This document shows positions 1 through 7,160 of a stretch of DNA of 9,043 nucleotides, piece after piece. The position numbers and the translations under genes are program-made. The notes beneath the pieces were generated by a model. The model saw only the letters and a program-made list of their open reading frames with translations. It did no database searches and was not told the origin of the DNA. Origin of the DNA: an uncultured Verrucomicrobiota bacterium (GTDB taxonomy: Bacteria; Verrucomicrobiota; Kiritimatiellia; RFP12; UBA1067); the NCBI GenBank assembly GCA_946543025.1, contig CAMNLN010000125.1, positions 1 through 9,043 of the forward strand, read 5' to 3'. The number at the start of each line of letters is the position of its first letter. The first letter of the stretch is position 1.

Positions 1-416
1 AGGGGACGGGCGACTATGATCCGTCGCTGCTGGAGGCGTTCGCCAACAAGCATCCGGAAAGAGACTACTGGGTGACGTTCACATGCCCGGAGTTCACGAC
101 GCTGTGCCCCAAGACGGGCCAGCCGGACTTCGCCACGCTCACGATCCGCTACATACCGGCGAAGTCGCTCGTGGAGTCGAAATCGCTGAAGCTGTATCTC
201 TTCGGCTTCCGCAACCACGGCGACTTCCACGAGGACGTGGTGAACGTGATCTACGACGACCTCGTGAAGCTCCTCAAGCCGAAGTACATGGAGGTGATCG
301 GGAAGTTCGCCGCACGCGGCGGCATCTCCATCGATCCGTTCGTGAACGGCGGCGCGGGGGCGAGGTACAAGGCCCTCGCCGCCGCGCGCTTCGCCGCCTG
401 GAACGGCGTTCGCTAG
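1..416 (+). CDS. queF: NADPH-dependent 7-cyano-7-deazaguanine reductase (QueF), 5'-truncated by window edge
   Basis: QueF reduces the nitrile of preQ0 to the amine of preQ1 with two NADPH, a cytoplasmic step in making the tRNA nucleoside queuosine. The open frame starts at base 3 and ends at TAG 414-416, giving 137 residues. The catalytic cysteine lies in EFTTLCPKTGQPDFA (Cys codon 105-107), with the expected acid-base Asp in PDFA. The NADPH-binding QueF motif is seen as ESKSLKLYLFGFRNHGDFHED, and the substrate-fold segment RGGISIDPF follows. The length and single-domain layout match the short type I (B. subtilis-like) enzymes. The fragment already contains the usual N-terminal DPSLLEAFANKHPE segment, so probably only some 10-20 residues are missing. 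The GTG at 72 is internal and not the start. No preQ1 riboswitch can be assessed because the leader is outside the window. Identification is near certain from the motifs. Confidence 0.96.
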   Translation, partial: GTGDYDPSLLEAFANKHPERDYWVTFTCPEFTTLCPKTGQPDFATLTIRYIPAKSLVESKSLKLYLFGFRNHGDFHEDVVNVIYDDLVKLLKPKYMEVIGKFAARGGISIDPFVNGGAGARYKALAAARFAAWNGVR

Positions 417-465
417 CGGATCGATGAAATCGCGCGGCGGCAAGGGCTCGTGGGCCGTGTCCGCC

Positions 466-494
466 TTGTGCGAGAGGGGGAAAACTGCTAGAAT
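466..494 (+). promoter_or_regulatory. Putative sigma70-type promoter of the MBL-MBL-propeller operon
   Basis: TTGTGC (466-471) and TAGAAT (489-494) are separated by 17 bp. The -10 matches TATAAT at five of six bases; the -35 is weak, at three of six. The predicted start of transcription is near 501. That leaves a leader of about 20 nt holding AAGGAG (509-514), six bases before the ATG at 521. The rest of the 417-465 spacer after queF shows a GGCGG/CCGCC dyad (436-440 with 461-465) without a T-run, so no convincing terminator. Assigned by eye only. Confidence 0.4.
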
Positions 495-520
495 AGCCGC
501 CAATCGACAAGGAGAAAAAG

Positions 521-1852
521 ATGAACAGAAGAAGCTTCATGAAATCGGCGGCGCTCGCGCCGCTGTTCGGCGCGATGGGCGGTTGTTTCTCGACGCAGCC
601 GGCAAAGGACGAGAAGACGGCGGCCCCCGTCTGGTCGGGGAAGGGCCATCCCCTCGCCGGACAGAAGCTGCCGCCCTGGAAGCCGGGCGAGTTTCAGGTC
701 CACTTCATCTACACGGGCGTGGCGGAAAGCATGTTCTGGATCTTGCCTGACGGCACCACGATGTTGCTCGACTGCGGCGACCACCCCGCCTGGACGCGCG
801 GCAAGCTGGCCATCTGGATCCTTCCGAACGGACGGAAGAACGCCGGCGAGTGGGTCTCCCGCTACGTGACGCGCGTCAACCCCGCCAAGACGTCCGTCGA
901 CTACATGATGCTCTCCCACCACCATTCCGACCACGGCGGCAGCGACACGTGGGGCGCGGGCGCGCCGCGCGACTGGAACGGCAAGAAGATTTCCGTGAGC
1001 GGCCTCATGCAGGCGGCCGACACGCTCAAGTTCGGCACGGCGTTCGACCGCGGCTGGCCGAACTTCAACGATCCCATCCCCGACGAGCGTTGCGACTCCA
1101 ACTGCTACCCCCACATGCGCAAGGTCTACGACTTCCTGATGCGGCGCGACGGGCTGAAGATGGAGCAGTTCAAGGTGGGCGCGAAGAACCAGGTGGCGAT
1201 GCGCAGGAACGCCGCCGCCTACCCGTCCTTCTCCATCACGAACATCACCGGCAACGGCAAGATACTCTGCCGGAACGGCCAGGTGCGCGACCTCTACGCC
1301 GAGCTGCACAACGCGAAGCGCCTGAACGAGAACGGCATGAGCCTCGGCCTGCTGGTGCAGTACGGCCCGTTCCGCTTCTACACGGCCGGCGACTTCTCCG
1401 ACTCCCCGAAGCTGCCGGACGGCACGCGCCGCAACATCGAGGCCGAACTCGCGAAGGAGCTGGACCCGGTGGACGTGGCGAAGGTGAACCATCACGCCCA
1501 CCACTCCATGCCCACCGAACTCGTCGCGGCGCTCCAGGCGCACGTGTGGACGGCCTGCATGTGGGATCAGCTCCACATCACGGCGGACTCTCTCACGCGC
1601 CTTTCCGATCGCGCCGCCTACCCCGGCCCGCGCCTCATCGCGCCAGCCGTGTTCTCGCCCGAGCGCCGCTTCGAGGACGAGGGCAAGCCGTTCGTGCGCG
1701 ACATCGCGCCGGAGGCGTTTGACGCCGGGCACGTGGTGCTGAACGTCGCGCCGGGAGGCAACACCTACACCGTCGCCTACGTGACGGCCGACGACGAGTC
1801 GATGAAGGTGACCGGCGCCTACGACTTCACGGCGCGCAACGCGAAGGCATGA
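521..1852 (+). CDS. Exported ComEC/Rec2-like metallo-beta-lactamase-fold protein, probable Tat lipoprotein
   Basis: This is a 443-residue MBL-fold metallohydrolase of unknown substrate. The N-terminus MNRRSFMK is a good twin-arginine motif, followed by a short hydrophobic stretch and GAMGGC. Cys22 is a plausible lipidation site, although Met at -3 is atypical. Motifs in order: LLDCGD (83-87 region), metal-binding HHHSDH (133-138), NENGMSLGLLVQYG leading into FYTAGD (269-291), and KVNHHAHHS (321-329). The arrangement 'N..SL.L...YG.F.F..GD' followed by 'K..HH' is that of the ComEC/Rec2 C-terminal MBL domain, not class B beta-lactamases. About 130 residues lie between HHHSDH and the NENGMSL motif; the insert carries DERCDSNCYPH (188-198) and looks longer than in ComEC. 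No channel-forming membrane segments are present, so it is not ComEC itself. The start is fixed by AAGGAG six bases upstream. It is the first gene of a three-gene operon, with only 4 bp to the next gene. Fold assignment is strong; function is unknown. Confidence 0.85.
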   Translation: MNRRSFMKSAALAPLFGAMGGCFSTQPAKDEKTAAPVWSGKGHPLAGQKLPPWKPGEFQVHFIYTGVAESMFWILPDGTTMLLDCGDHPAWTRGKLAIWILPNGRKNAGEWVSRYVTRVNPAKTSVDYMMLSHHHSDHGGSDTWGAGAPRDWNGKKISVSGLMQAADTLKFGTAFDRGWPNFNDPIPDERCDSNCYPHMRKVYDFLMRRDGLKMEQFKVGAKNQVAMRRNAAAYPSFSITNITGNGKILCRNGQVRDLYAELHNAKRLNENGMSLGLLVQYGPFRFYTAGDFSDSPKLPDGTRRNIEAELAKELDPVDVAKVNHHAHHSMPTELVAALQAHVWTACMWDQLHITADSLTRLSDRAAYPGPRLIAPAVFSPERRFEDEGKPFVRDIAPEAFDAGHVVLNVAPGGNTYTVAYVTADDESMKVTGAYDFTARNAKA

Positions 1853-1856
1853 CGCC

Positions 1857-2795
1857 ATGACGCGACGCATGTTCGTGGGCGGCGCGGGCGCCGCGTTGGC
1901 GGCGGCTTTGCCGGGCGTCTCGTTGACGCCGCGCGAAGACCTGGACGCCATCCAGAGGGAAATCGACGGCATTCGTCCGAAGGAGTACGCCGACTATCGT
2001 GACGCCAGTCCGACGCTGTCGGCGGAAGAGCGCGAGGCCGCCTACGCGCGCTGGCCCGTCCTGCGCCGCTACGACGCGGGGCTTGAGAAGGCCGTGCGCG
2101 AGGCGCGCGAGACGAAGGCGGACGACGTCCCCGCCGTCTGGTACGTGTACAACATGGGCGTTCTCGTCAAGACGCGCGAGGCGTTCTTCTCGATCGACCT
2201 CTGCCATCGCATGGCGCCGGTCCTCGCGGACGAGCTGGACTTCGCGATCATCTCGCACAATCACGGCGACCACTTCACGCAGCCGTTCTACAAGGCGATG
2301 GACGGGCGGCACAAGACGGTGATCTCCAACTTCGCGGACAACTACGGCGCGTGCCTCGGCCGCAAGGGCGGGCTGGGCGGCTTTTCGCGCGGCGAATGCA
2401 CCTATACGATCAAGGACGTGACGATCCGCACGTACCAGAGCGACCACAACACGCTTCTGCGCGGCTTCGTGATGCCGGTGGAGGTATCCGTGGGCAACTA
2501 CACGATCCTGCACAACGGCGACACGTACAACGTGGAAGACCTGCGTCCCACGCGCACGCCCGACCTGTGGATCCATCACGCCTATTGCTGGGGGATGAAG
2601 AACGGCACCTCCGAAACGACGCGCGGCATCCGCGCGTTCCATCCCCGTCTCGCGGTCGTTTCCCACCACCAGGAGTTGGGCCATCCCATCGGCGGCAGCC
2701 GTTGGACGTTCAAGCAGGCCTATGCGCGCAAGGACGCCGCGGAGGCCGAGAGAACGCCCGCCATCGTGCCGTTCTGGGGCGACCGGATCATGTGA
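1857..2795 (+). CDS. Tat-exported metallo-beta-lactamase-fold hydrolase (second type)
   Basis: A 312-residue protein beginning MTRRMFVGGAGAALAAALPG, a textbook twin-arginine leader (TRRMF) with an alanine-rich hydrophobic core and no lipobox cysteine. Residues 25-92 are highly charged and probably helical, ahead of the catalytic domain. MBL motifs: FSIDLC (111-116), HNHGDH (134-139), a candidate third ligand His197 in QSDHNTL, HNGDTYN (219-225, with the bridging Asp222), and His276 in ELGHPIGG. This set resembles the UlaG/lactamase_B_2-like branch and differs clearly from the ComEC-like neighbour upstream, so the two are not recent duplicates. All metal ligands expected of an active enzyme appear present. 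The start codon lies 4 bp after the upstream stop; GAAGG (1843-1847) inside the end of the previous gene is a likely ribosome binding site, suggesting translational coupling. Substrate unknown: lactone, phosphodiester or another ester are all possible. Confidence 0.84.
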   Translation: MTRRMFVGGAGAALAAALPGVSLTPREDLDAIQREIDGIRPKEYADYRDASPTLSAEEREAAYARWPVLRRYDAGLEKAVREARETKADDVPAVWYVYNMGVLVKTREAFFSIDLCHRMAPVLADELDFAIISHNHGDHFTQPFYKAMDGRHKTVISNFADNYGACLGRKGGLGGFSRGECTYTIKDVTIRTYQSDHNTLLRGFVMPVEVSVGNYTILHNGDTYNVEDLRPTRTPDLWIHHAYCWGMKNGTSETTRGIRAFHPRLAVVSHHQELGHPIGGSRWTFKQAYARKDAAEAERTPAIVPFWGDRIM

Positions 2796-2824
2796 CGGAT
2801 TGAAGACATGAAAGGATCGACACA

Positions 2825-4918
2825 ATGAAGAATGGACTATTCGGCTTGCTTTTCTGCAGCGCGTTCGCCGCTCAGGCTGACAGCGCGCATGTTTTCGGCA
2901 CACCAACGATCGTGGGGGGCATTTCGCCGCGCATCATGGCGACGTGCCTGGAGGGGAACCGCCTGTACGCGGGCGGCGGGCCGGACTTCTACGTGTTCGA
3001 CGTGGCCGAGCCTCTCAAGCCGAAGCTGCTGGGACACGTGGACGGCCTCGCGGGCGTGCGGCAGATCGCGGTGCGCAACGGCATGGCGTATGTCTCCGCG
3101 CGCGAGGCGGGGCTGTGGATCGTGGATGCCACGGATCCCGCGCATCCGCGCGTCCGCTCGCGCTTCGACTGCTGCGAGCTTGCGACGGGCGTAGACGTGG
3201 CGGGCGACGTGGTGTTCCTCGGCCAGCGCCAGAACGGCGTGGAGTTCATCGATGTCTCCGATCCCGACCATCCCGCGCACATCGCCATGCGCAAGACGGA
3301 CGAGTCGCAGAGCGTGAAATACCGTGACGGCTACGTCTACTCCGGCGATTGGGGAACGGGCAAGCTGACCGTGTTCGACGCGCGCGACATGAGGAACATC
3401 CGGCAGGTGGCCTACGAGGATCTCTGGGGATTCGGCGACGGCGTGTGGCTGAAGGGGAAGTACCTCTACGCCGCCACGGGGCACCACGCGAAGCATCGCG
3501 ACCTCTCGACGCTACCGTACAAAGGCGTCGATTCGGAGACGCTGCGGCTCTACGGCGGCGCGGGACGCGGGGCAGGATGCGGACACGGGCTCGACGTCTT
3601 TGACGTGTCCGACCCCGCGCATCCCAAGCGCGTGGGGCGCGCGGACTACCCGCCGTTCTACGAACGCGGACTCGACATGTGGACGCCGCGCACGAGCGCG
3701 AACTCGGACATCGTGTTCTGCGCGGCCACGCACAACGGCCTCTTCGCCGTCGATTGCTCCGATCCGAAGAGCCCGAAGGTGCTGGACCGTTGGACGGCGC
3801 CGGTTGAAGATCACCCCGAATGGCCCAGCTGCTGCATCGGGTCGGTGGCCGTCGGCAACGGCTGCGTCTATGCTGGCGGCATGGGGTGCGGTCTAGTCGT
3901 CATTCCGGCGAAGGGTGCGGCGCAGGAAACGTTTGACCAGGGCATTTTGCCCGCGAACGCTTCGTTCCGCGAGCCGTACCCGACGGACGAGAAGGAATTT
4001 TGGGCGTGGAAGCCGTCGAAGCCCGGCCAGGCGCGCGCCGTGGCCGTGGCGGGCGACGTCGTGTACGCCGCCTGCGGCGACGCGGGACTGCACGTGCTGA
4101 AGGTCAGGCCGGAAGGGGGCTTCGAGAAGATCGGCGAGTTGGCGGGGCGTCCGCGCGTTTTCGACGTGCAGATCGACGGCCCGCGCCTCTACACGGCGGA
4201 GGGCCTGGACGGATTTGGGTTCTACGAGCTCGACGGACCGGCTGGCTTCCGCGAGATCGGTCGCCTGCCGCAGATCGGGCCGGGGAACAACGTGGCGCTT
4301 TGCGTGTGGAAGGCGGACCACGACCATCTGGTCCTCTCCTCGCGCAACGGCGGGTGCCGTCTCTACGACATTTCCGATCTTGCGAACCCGAAAGACCTTT
4401 TCCGATTCGGGACATGTCCGGGCTGGGACAAGTACATGATGGACGCGCCGATCGGCGGCGGGCGTTACGTCGCCTACAACAACGCGCACAAGAGCATCAT
4501 TTGGCTCGACCTCAAGGCAACGCCGCGGCCGTGCATTTCGATCGTTACGAAGTACAACTTCATCTCGCTCTCCAACGGCATCTGCCGGTTCTCGGACGAC
4601 ATGGCGCTCGTCATGCTCAATACGGGGTATGCGCTCCTCTCCCCAAACCAGGGCGATCCGGCGGATCGGTCAAAATGGACGCAGAAGCCCTTGCCCGGTC
4701 CGCAGATGCACGGCATCCCGCGCAAAGACCCGAACGGTACGCGCGTGGTGAAGACCTGCCGCATCGGCAGAAAAGTGGCGCTGTACGACTTCGCCGATCC
4801 CGAACGCCCGGTGTTCCTCAAACACTGGAAGGTGTCAGGCAATCCCGACGTCGCCGCGTTCTGCGACGGCAAGGTCGTCATCCCTTGCGGACACCAAGGC
4901 GTCCTGCTTCAGAAGTAG
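2825..4918 (+). CDS. Secreted LVIVD-repeat beta-propeller protein
   Basis: A 697-residue exported protein built of LVIVD-type beta-propeller repeats. A signal peptide is seen at residues 1-18 (MKNGLFGLLFCSAFAAQA, cleavage before Asp19). Repeat signatures of the form 'hydrophobic-x-hydrophobic-D-x-(S/A/T)DP-x-x-P' occur at FYVFDVAEPLKPKLL (55-69), LWIVDATDPAHPRV (97-110), VEFIDVSDPDHPAHI (139-153), LTVFDARDMRNIRQV (181-195), LDVFDVSDPAHPKRV (256-270), LFAVDCSDPKSPKVL (306-320), CRLYDISDLANPKDL (511-525) and VALYDFADPERPVFL (651-665). Residues 365-500 hold more divergent blades (for example VAVAGDVVYAACGDAGLHVL). The number of blades suggests one large or two propellers. Cys pairs occur at 116-117 and 336-337. 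No catalytic motif is apparent; such propellers often serve in binding or scaffolding. AAAGGA (2811-2816) sits eight bases before the ATG. It is the third gene of the operon, 29 bp after the second MBL gene. Repeat class is confident; function is not. Confidence 0.85.
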   Translation: MKNGLFGLLFCSAFAAQADSAHVFGTPTIVGGISPRIMATCLEGNRLYAGGGPDFYVFDVAEPLKPKLLGHVDGLAGVRQIAVRNGMAYVSAREAGLWIVDATDPAHPRVRSRFDCCELATGVDVAGDVVFLGQRQNGVEFIDVSDPDHPAHIAMRKTDESQSVKYRDGYVYSGDWGTGKLTVFDARDMRNIRQVAYEDLWGFGDGVWLKGKYLYAATGHHAKHRDLSTLPYKGVDSETLRLYGGAGRGAGCGHGLDVFDVSDPAHPKRVGRADYPPFYERGLDMWTPRTSANSDIVFCAATHNGLFAVDCSDPKSPKVLDRWTAPVEDHPEWPSCCIGSVAVGNGCVYAGGMGCGLVVIPAKGAAQETFDQGILPANASFREPYPTDEKEFWAWKPSKPGQARAVAVAGDVVYAACGDAGLHVLKVRPEGGFEKIGELAGRPRVFDVQIDGPRLYTAEGLDGFGFYELDGPAGFREIGRLPQIGPGNNVALCVWKADHDHLVLSSRNGGCRLYDISDLANPKDLFRFGTCPGWDKYMMDAPIGGGRYVAYNNAHKSIIWLDLKATPRPCISIVTKYNFISLSNGICRFSDDMALVMLNTGYALLSPNQGDPADRSKWTQKPLPGPQMHGIPRKDPNGTRVVKTCRIGRKVALYDFADPERPVFLKHWKVSGNPDVAAFCDGKVVIPCGHQGVLLQK

Positions 4919-4969
4919 CCTGTCAGGCGCTTGAAGGACGAGGCGAAGAGGCTTTCGCACGTGCCGGCA
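4918..4969 (-). pseudogene. Relic of an AraC-family regulator (first helix-turn-helix only)
   Basis: Read on the minus strand, this stretch encodes CESLFASSFKRLTG, which matches CESLFSSEFKRLTG (residues 241-254) of the intact AraC regulator at 7161-8132. At DNA level, 4918-4969 aligns without gaps to 7371-7422 with 42 of 52 bases identical, including an 18-bp perfect block (4918-4935). In-frame differences include synonymous ones (TGC/TGT, CTC/CTA), so the sequence once evolved as coding DNA. Just beyond the match, a TGA (complement of 4909-4911) follows two unrelated codons, and no other AraC sequence is visible on either side. It is therefore a remnant, not a gene. It fills most of the spacer between the convergent propeller and glycosidase genes. 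No terminator-like hairpin with a T-run is seen in 4919-4988. Confidence 0.72.
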
Positions 4970-4988
4970 GTGCGCTTTCCGCCCGACT

Positions 4989-7019
4989 TCAGCGCATCTT
5001 CAATCCCTTCGCGCGCAGGCGATCGACGGTCCACATGCGGTACGCGCCCACCCATGCGGGGAGGCAGTCGTTCCAGTATCCGGCCTCGATCACGGGACGG
5101 TACTTTGTGAAGCGCGCTTGGAAGAAGGCCTCGTTCTGTCCGCCGACCGGACGTTGCTGGCCGTGGACGAGCTGCGTGGGGTCTGTGGTGATGCCCTGGA
5201 TGGCGTTGGCCCACATGAGCCGCGCAACCGTACGCCAGCTGTCGTTTCCGGTGAGCTCCGCCAGTTCGAAGAGGTCCGGGGGCATGATCGAACCCCACGA
5301 GTCGATGACCGTATGTTCGGCGCTCACAGAGGTGCCGCCGGTCGTGTGGTAGCCGTATTTCGCGAAGTCCGTCTCGGCCCCGTACACGCCGTCGAAGAAG
5401 AACATCCAGCTGGTGAAGTAGTAGGCGGCCTTCTCGGCGCGCGCGAGGTGCTTACAGTCGCGCGTGGCGCGGTAGAGCATGAGCGAGCCCTGCAGGAACG
5501 GGTAGGCGGTCTCCTTGTCGATGCACTGGCAGTCGAGCGCGCCGGCGGTCGTCTCGAACTTGTCGAGGTCGCGCGCGTAGTAGAAGTCGCTCGCCCGCTG
5601 CGCCGCATCGAGGTACCTCTTCTCGTGCGTCTCGCCGTAGACCTCCATGAGCGCGGGGATCATGAAGCCGCCGATGGAGCCGAAGGTCTGGCCGGGCCGC
5701 CCGTCAAGGTGCCAGCTCTTCCCGAAGCCGTTCTCGTCCGACCAGTGGGCGATGCAGAAGTCGCAGATCTTGCGCGCGAAAGAGAGGTATTCCGGCTTGT
5801 CGACGCCGTTTCGCCTCAGGAGCTGGTACATGCGCACGGCTTCGGCGGCGGCCCACCCCAGGTTGCACACGTCCACGGGAAACTTCTGGACGGCCCGTTC
5901 CCTGTGGTAGGTGTTCACCTCCCAGCAGGCGTAAAGGAGCCCGTTCTCGCGCTGCGTGGACACGAACGCGTCGAACACGCCGATCGCCTTCTCCAGCAAG
6001 TCCTTTTCGCCGCGCGCCAGGGCCCGTACGGCCAGCATGCGCGCGTTCAGGAAGTTCTGGTCCGCCCAACCGACCTCGAACCGCTCGTGGTAGGTGCCCA
6101 TGTCCGTCCAATACGGCCACTTCAGGCGCTCGGCCATCTCCTCGCGCGTGATCTTCATGCCGTGCTGGTCCGGGAAGATCCGCGGCGAGTAGTGCGTGAT
6201 GACGAGCCATTTGCCGTGGAAGAGATAGAGCAGCGACTTCACGAACTCGGTCCCCACGTCGAAGACCTCCTCGTCCCGCATGCAGGGCGCGAGTTCCGGC
6301 TTGAGGAGCGCAAGCGCCTTCTCGATCAGGCTCGCCGCCGCGTAGTTCTCCCACTTCGGAGGGCACACGCACGCGTATGTCGTCGCCGTGAAGCTCTTGC
6401 CGGGCCCCAAGGTGACGTAGCCGTCGGTGCGCGGGCCGAACACGCCCTTTGATTCGTAGACGACCGGCGCCTCGGTGACCGGCCGGACGACGACATGCTC
6501 GTACCTTCCGCCTTCGGCGGACTCGATCGAGCAGGCGCTCACGAGGGAGTCCTTCGTGTCGGCGGCGGCGAACAGCGCGAAGCCGACGTCCTTGTTCTCG
6601 GTCAACGTGCAGCTGGGAATGCCGGTGCGCTCGTACGAAAACACCCACGGCTGACCGTCGTGCGTCAGGCCTTTCGGCGTCTGGAGCGTGCCGAACTCGT
6701 TGCCGTTGTAGAGGACGCACGGAATCAGGTAGCGTGTGGCCGCAAAGCAGTCGCGCACGCGCACTTCGTCCTTGAACGCCACGGGCGCGTCCCCCGCGTT
6801 CACCACGGTGCGCGTGATCGCGTACGACCCGCCGCCGAGGTCTGACACCTTCTCGTCCGCCAGACGCAGGGCCGTGTTCGGCGCCTTCCACGGCACCAGT
6901 TCCGCCAAGGCCTGCGCTCGGTCCGTCACCAGGCCGTCGCGTCCGAACAAGACGGATTGGGCCTTCATGTTCCCAACAGCACAAAGGGCAAGCGCCCACG
7001 ACAACGCTAATTTTTTCAT
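4989..7019 (-). CDS. Secreted six-hairpin ((alpha/alpha)6-barrel) glycosidase-like protein
   Basis: A 676-residue exported protein with signal peptide MKKLALSWALALCAVGNMKA, cleavage before Gln21. Residues about 25-225 are beta-rich (for example SYAITRTVVNAGDAPVAF, then GYVTLGPGKSFTATTYACV) and look like an N-terminal beta-sandwich. Residues about 235-670 are a run of paired helices typical of six-hairpin glycosidases. Conserved-looking acidic sites are Asp320 in GWADQNF, Asp496 in ALDCQC, and Asp501/Glu503 in IDKETA; His570 and Asp573 lie in EHTVIDSWGS. These are candidates for catalysis only. I cannot place it in a numbered GH or PL family; uronic-acid-processing enzymes share this architecture. 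The ATG at 7019 is the first possible start, because an in-frame TGA lies 12 bases upstream. It has no Shine-Dalgarno sequence. It is downstream of, and co-oriented with, the AraC gene (141-bp gap), so AraC control is likely. Confidence 0.72.
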   Translation of the reverse strand: MKKLALSWALALCAVGNMKAQSVLFGRDGLVTDRAQALAELVPWKAPNTALRLADEKVSDLGGGSYAITRTVVNAGDAPVAFKDEVRVRDCFAATRYLIPCVLYNGNEFGTLQTPKGLTHDGQPWVFSYERTGIPSCTLTENKDVGFALFAAADTKDSLVSACSIESAEGGRYEHVVVRPVTEAPVVYESKGVFGPRTDGYVTLGPGKSFTATTYACVCPPKWENYAAASLIEKALALLKPELAPCMRDEEVFDVGTEFVKSLLYLFHGKWLVITHYSPRIFPDQHGMKITREEMAERLKWPYWTDMGTYHERFEVGWADQNFLNARMLAVRALARGEKDLLEKAIGVFDAFVSTQRENGLLYACWEVNTYHRERAVQKFPVDVCNLGWAAAEAVRMYQLLRRNGVDKPEYLSFARKICDFCIAHWSDENGFGKSWHLDGRPGQTFGSIGGFMIPALMEVYGETHEKRYLDAAQRASDFYYARDLDKFETTAGALDCQCIDKETAYPFLQGSLMLYRATRDCKHLARAEKAAYYFTSWMFFFDGVYGAETDFAKYGYHTTGGTSVSAEHTVIDSWGSIMPPDLFELAELTGNDSWRTVARLMWANAIQGITTDPTQLVHGQQRPVGGQNEAFFQARFTKYRPVIEAGYWNDCLPAWVGAYRMWTVDRLRAKGLKMR

Positions 7020-7025
7020 GCGCCC

Positions 7026-7055
7026 ATTGTATCAAAACAATCCCCGATCCGACAA
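7026..7055 (-). promoter_or_regulatory. Putative promoter of the glycosidase gene, predicting a leaderless mRNA
   Basis: On the minus strand, TACAAT (7031 to 7026) is preceded by TTGTCG (7055 to 7050) with an 18-bp spacer. The -10 matches the consensus at five of six bases and the -35 at four of six. Only six bases (GGGCGC) separate the -10 from the ATG at 7019, so transcription would be expected to start at or next to the A of the start codon. The TGA that closes the reading frame overlaps the element as TTTTGATACAAT. Confidence 0.42.
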
Positions 7056-7106
7056 ATGTCACTTGAACTGGCGGGCTCCCGTCCGTTTGACGAACGAGTA
7101 TACAAT
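7026..7106. repeat. Perfect 7-bp inverted repeat ATTGTAT/ATACAAT in the glycosidase upstream region
   Basis: ATTGTAT (7026-7032) and ATACAAT (7100-7106) are exact reverse complements, 67 bp apart. One arm coincides with the proposed -10 element of the glycosidase gene. The rest of the 141-bp spacer (7020-7160) holds a small CGTT/AACG dyad at 7085-7097 and nothing else I can assign. A 7-bp match can arise by chance, so a regulatory role is only possible. Confidence 0.2.
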
Positions 7107-7160
7107 GCGGCGAACCATGGTGCCCACGGATTGGATGGTCGAGGCTACGACGACGGGCTT

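Noticed and set aside
436..465. GGCGG/CCGCC dyad after queF as a terminator
   Set aside because: The stem is short, the loop is about 20 bases, and no T-run follows.
488..1972. 494-codon minus-strand open frame antisense to the first MBL gene
   Set aside because: It is rich in Arg, Val, His and Ala, as expected of a complementary frame in GC-rich coding DNA. It shows no recognisable motif, while the plus strand here carries complete MBL motifs and a ribosome binding site.
521..2795. The two MBL genes as a tandem duplication
   Set aside because: Beyond the HxHxDH motif and Tat leader they differ in length, motif set and domain order, and belong to different MBL subtypes.
1827..2906. 359-codon minus-strand open frame opposite the second MBL gene
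   Set aside because: Antisense shadow without motif or ribosome binding site; it also runs across the operon junctions of the real plus-strand genes.
5118..6452. 444-codon plus-strand open frame across the glycosidase gene
   Set aside because: Composition is that of an antisense shadow (Val, Arg, Glu, His-rich); no ribosome binding site or signal peptide. The minus strand encodes a coherent secreted enzyme.
7086..7106. TTGACG followed by TATACAAT on the plus strand, resembling a promoter
   Set aside because: The two boxes are only about 6-8 bp apart, far below a working spacer, and no credible plus-strand gene follows.
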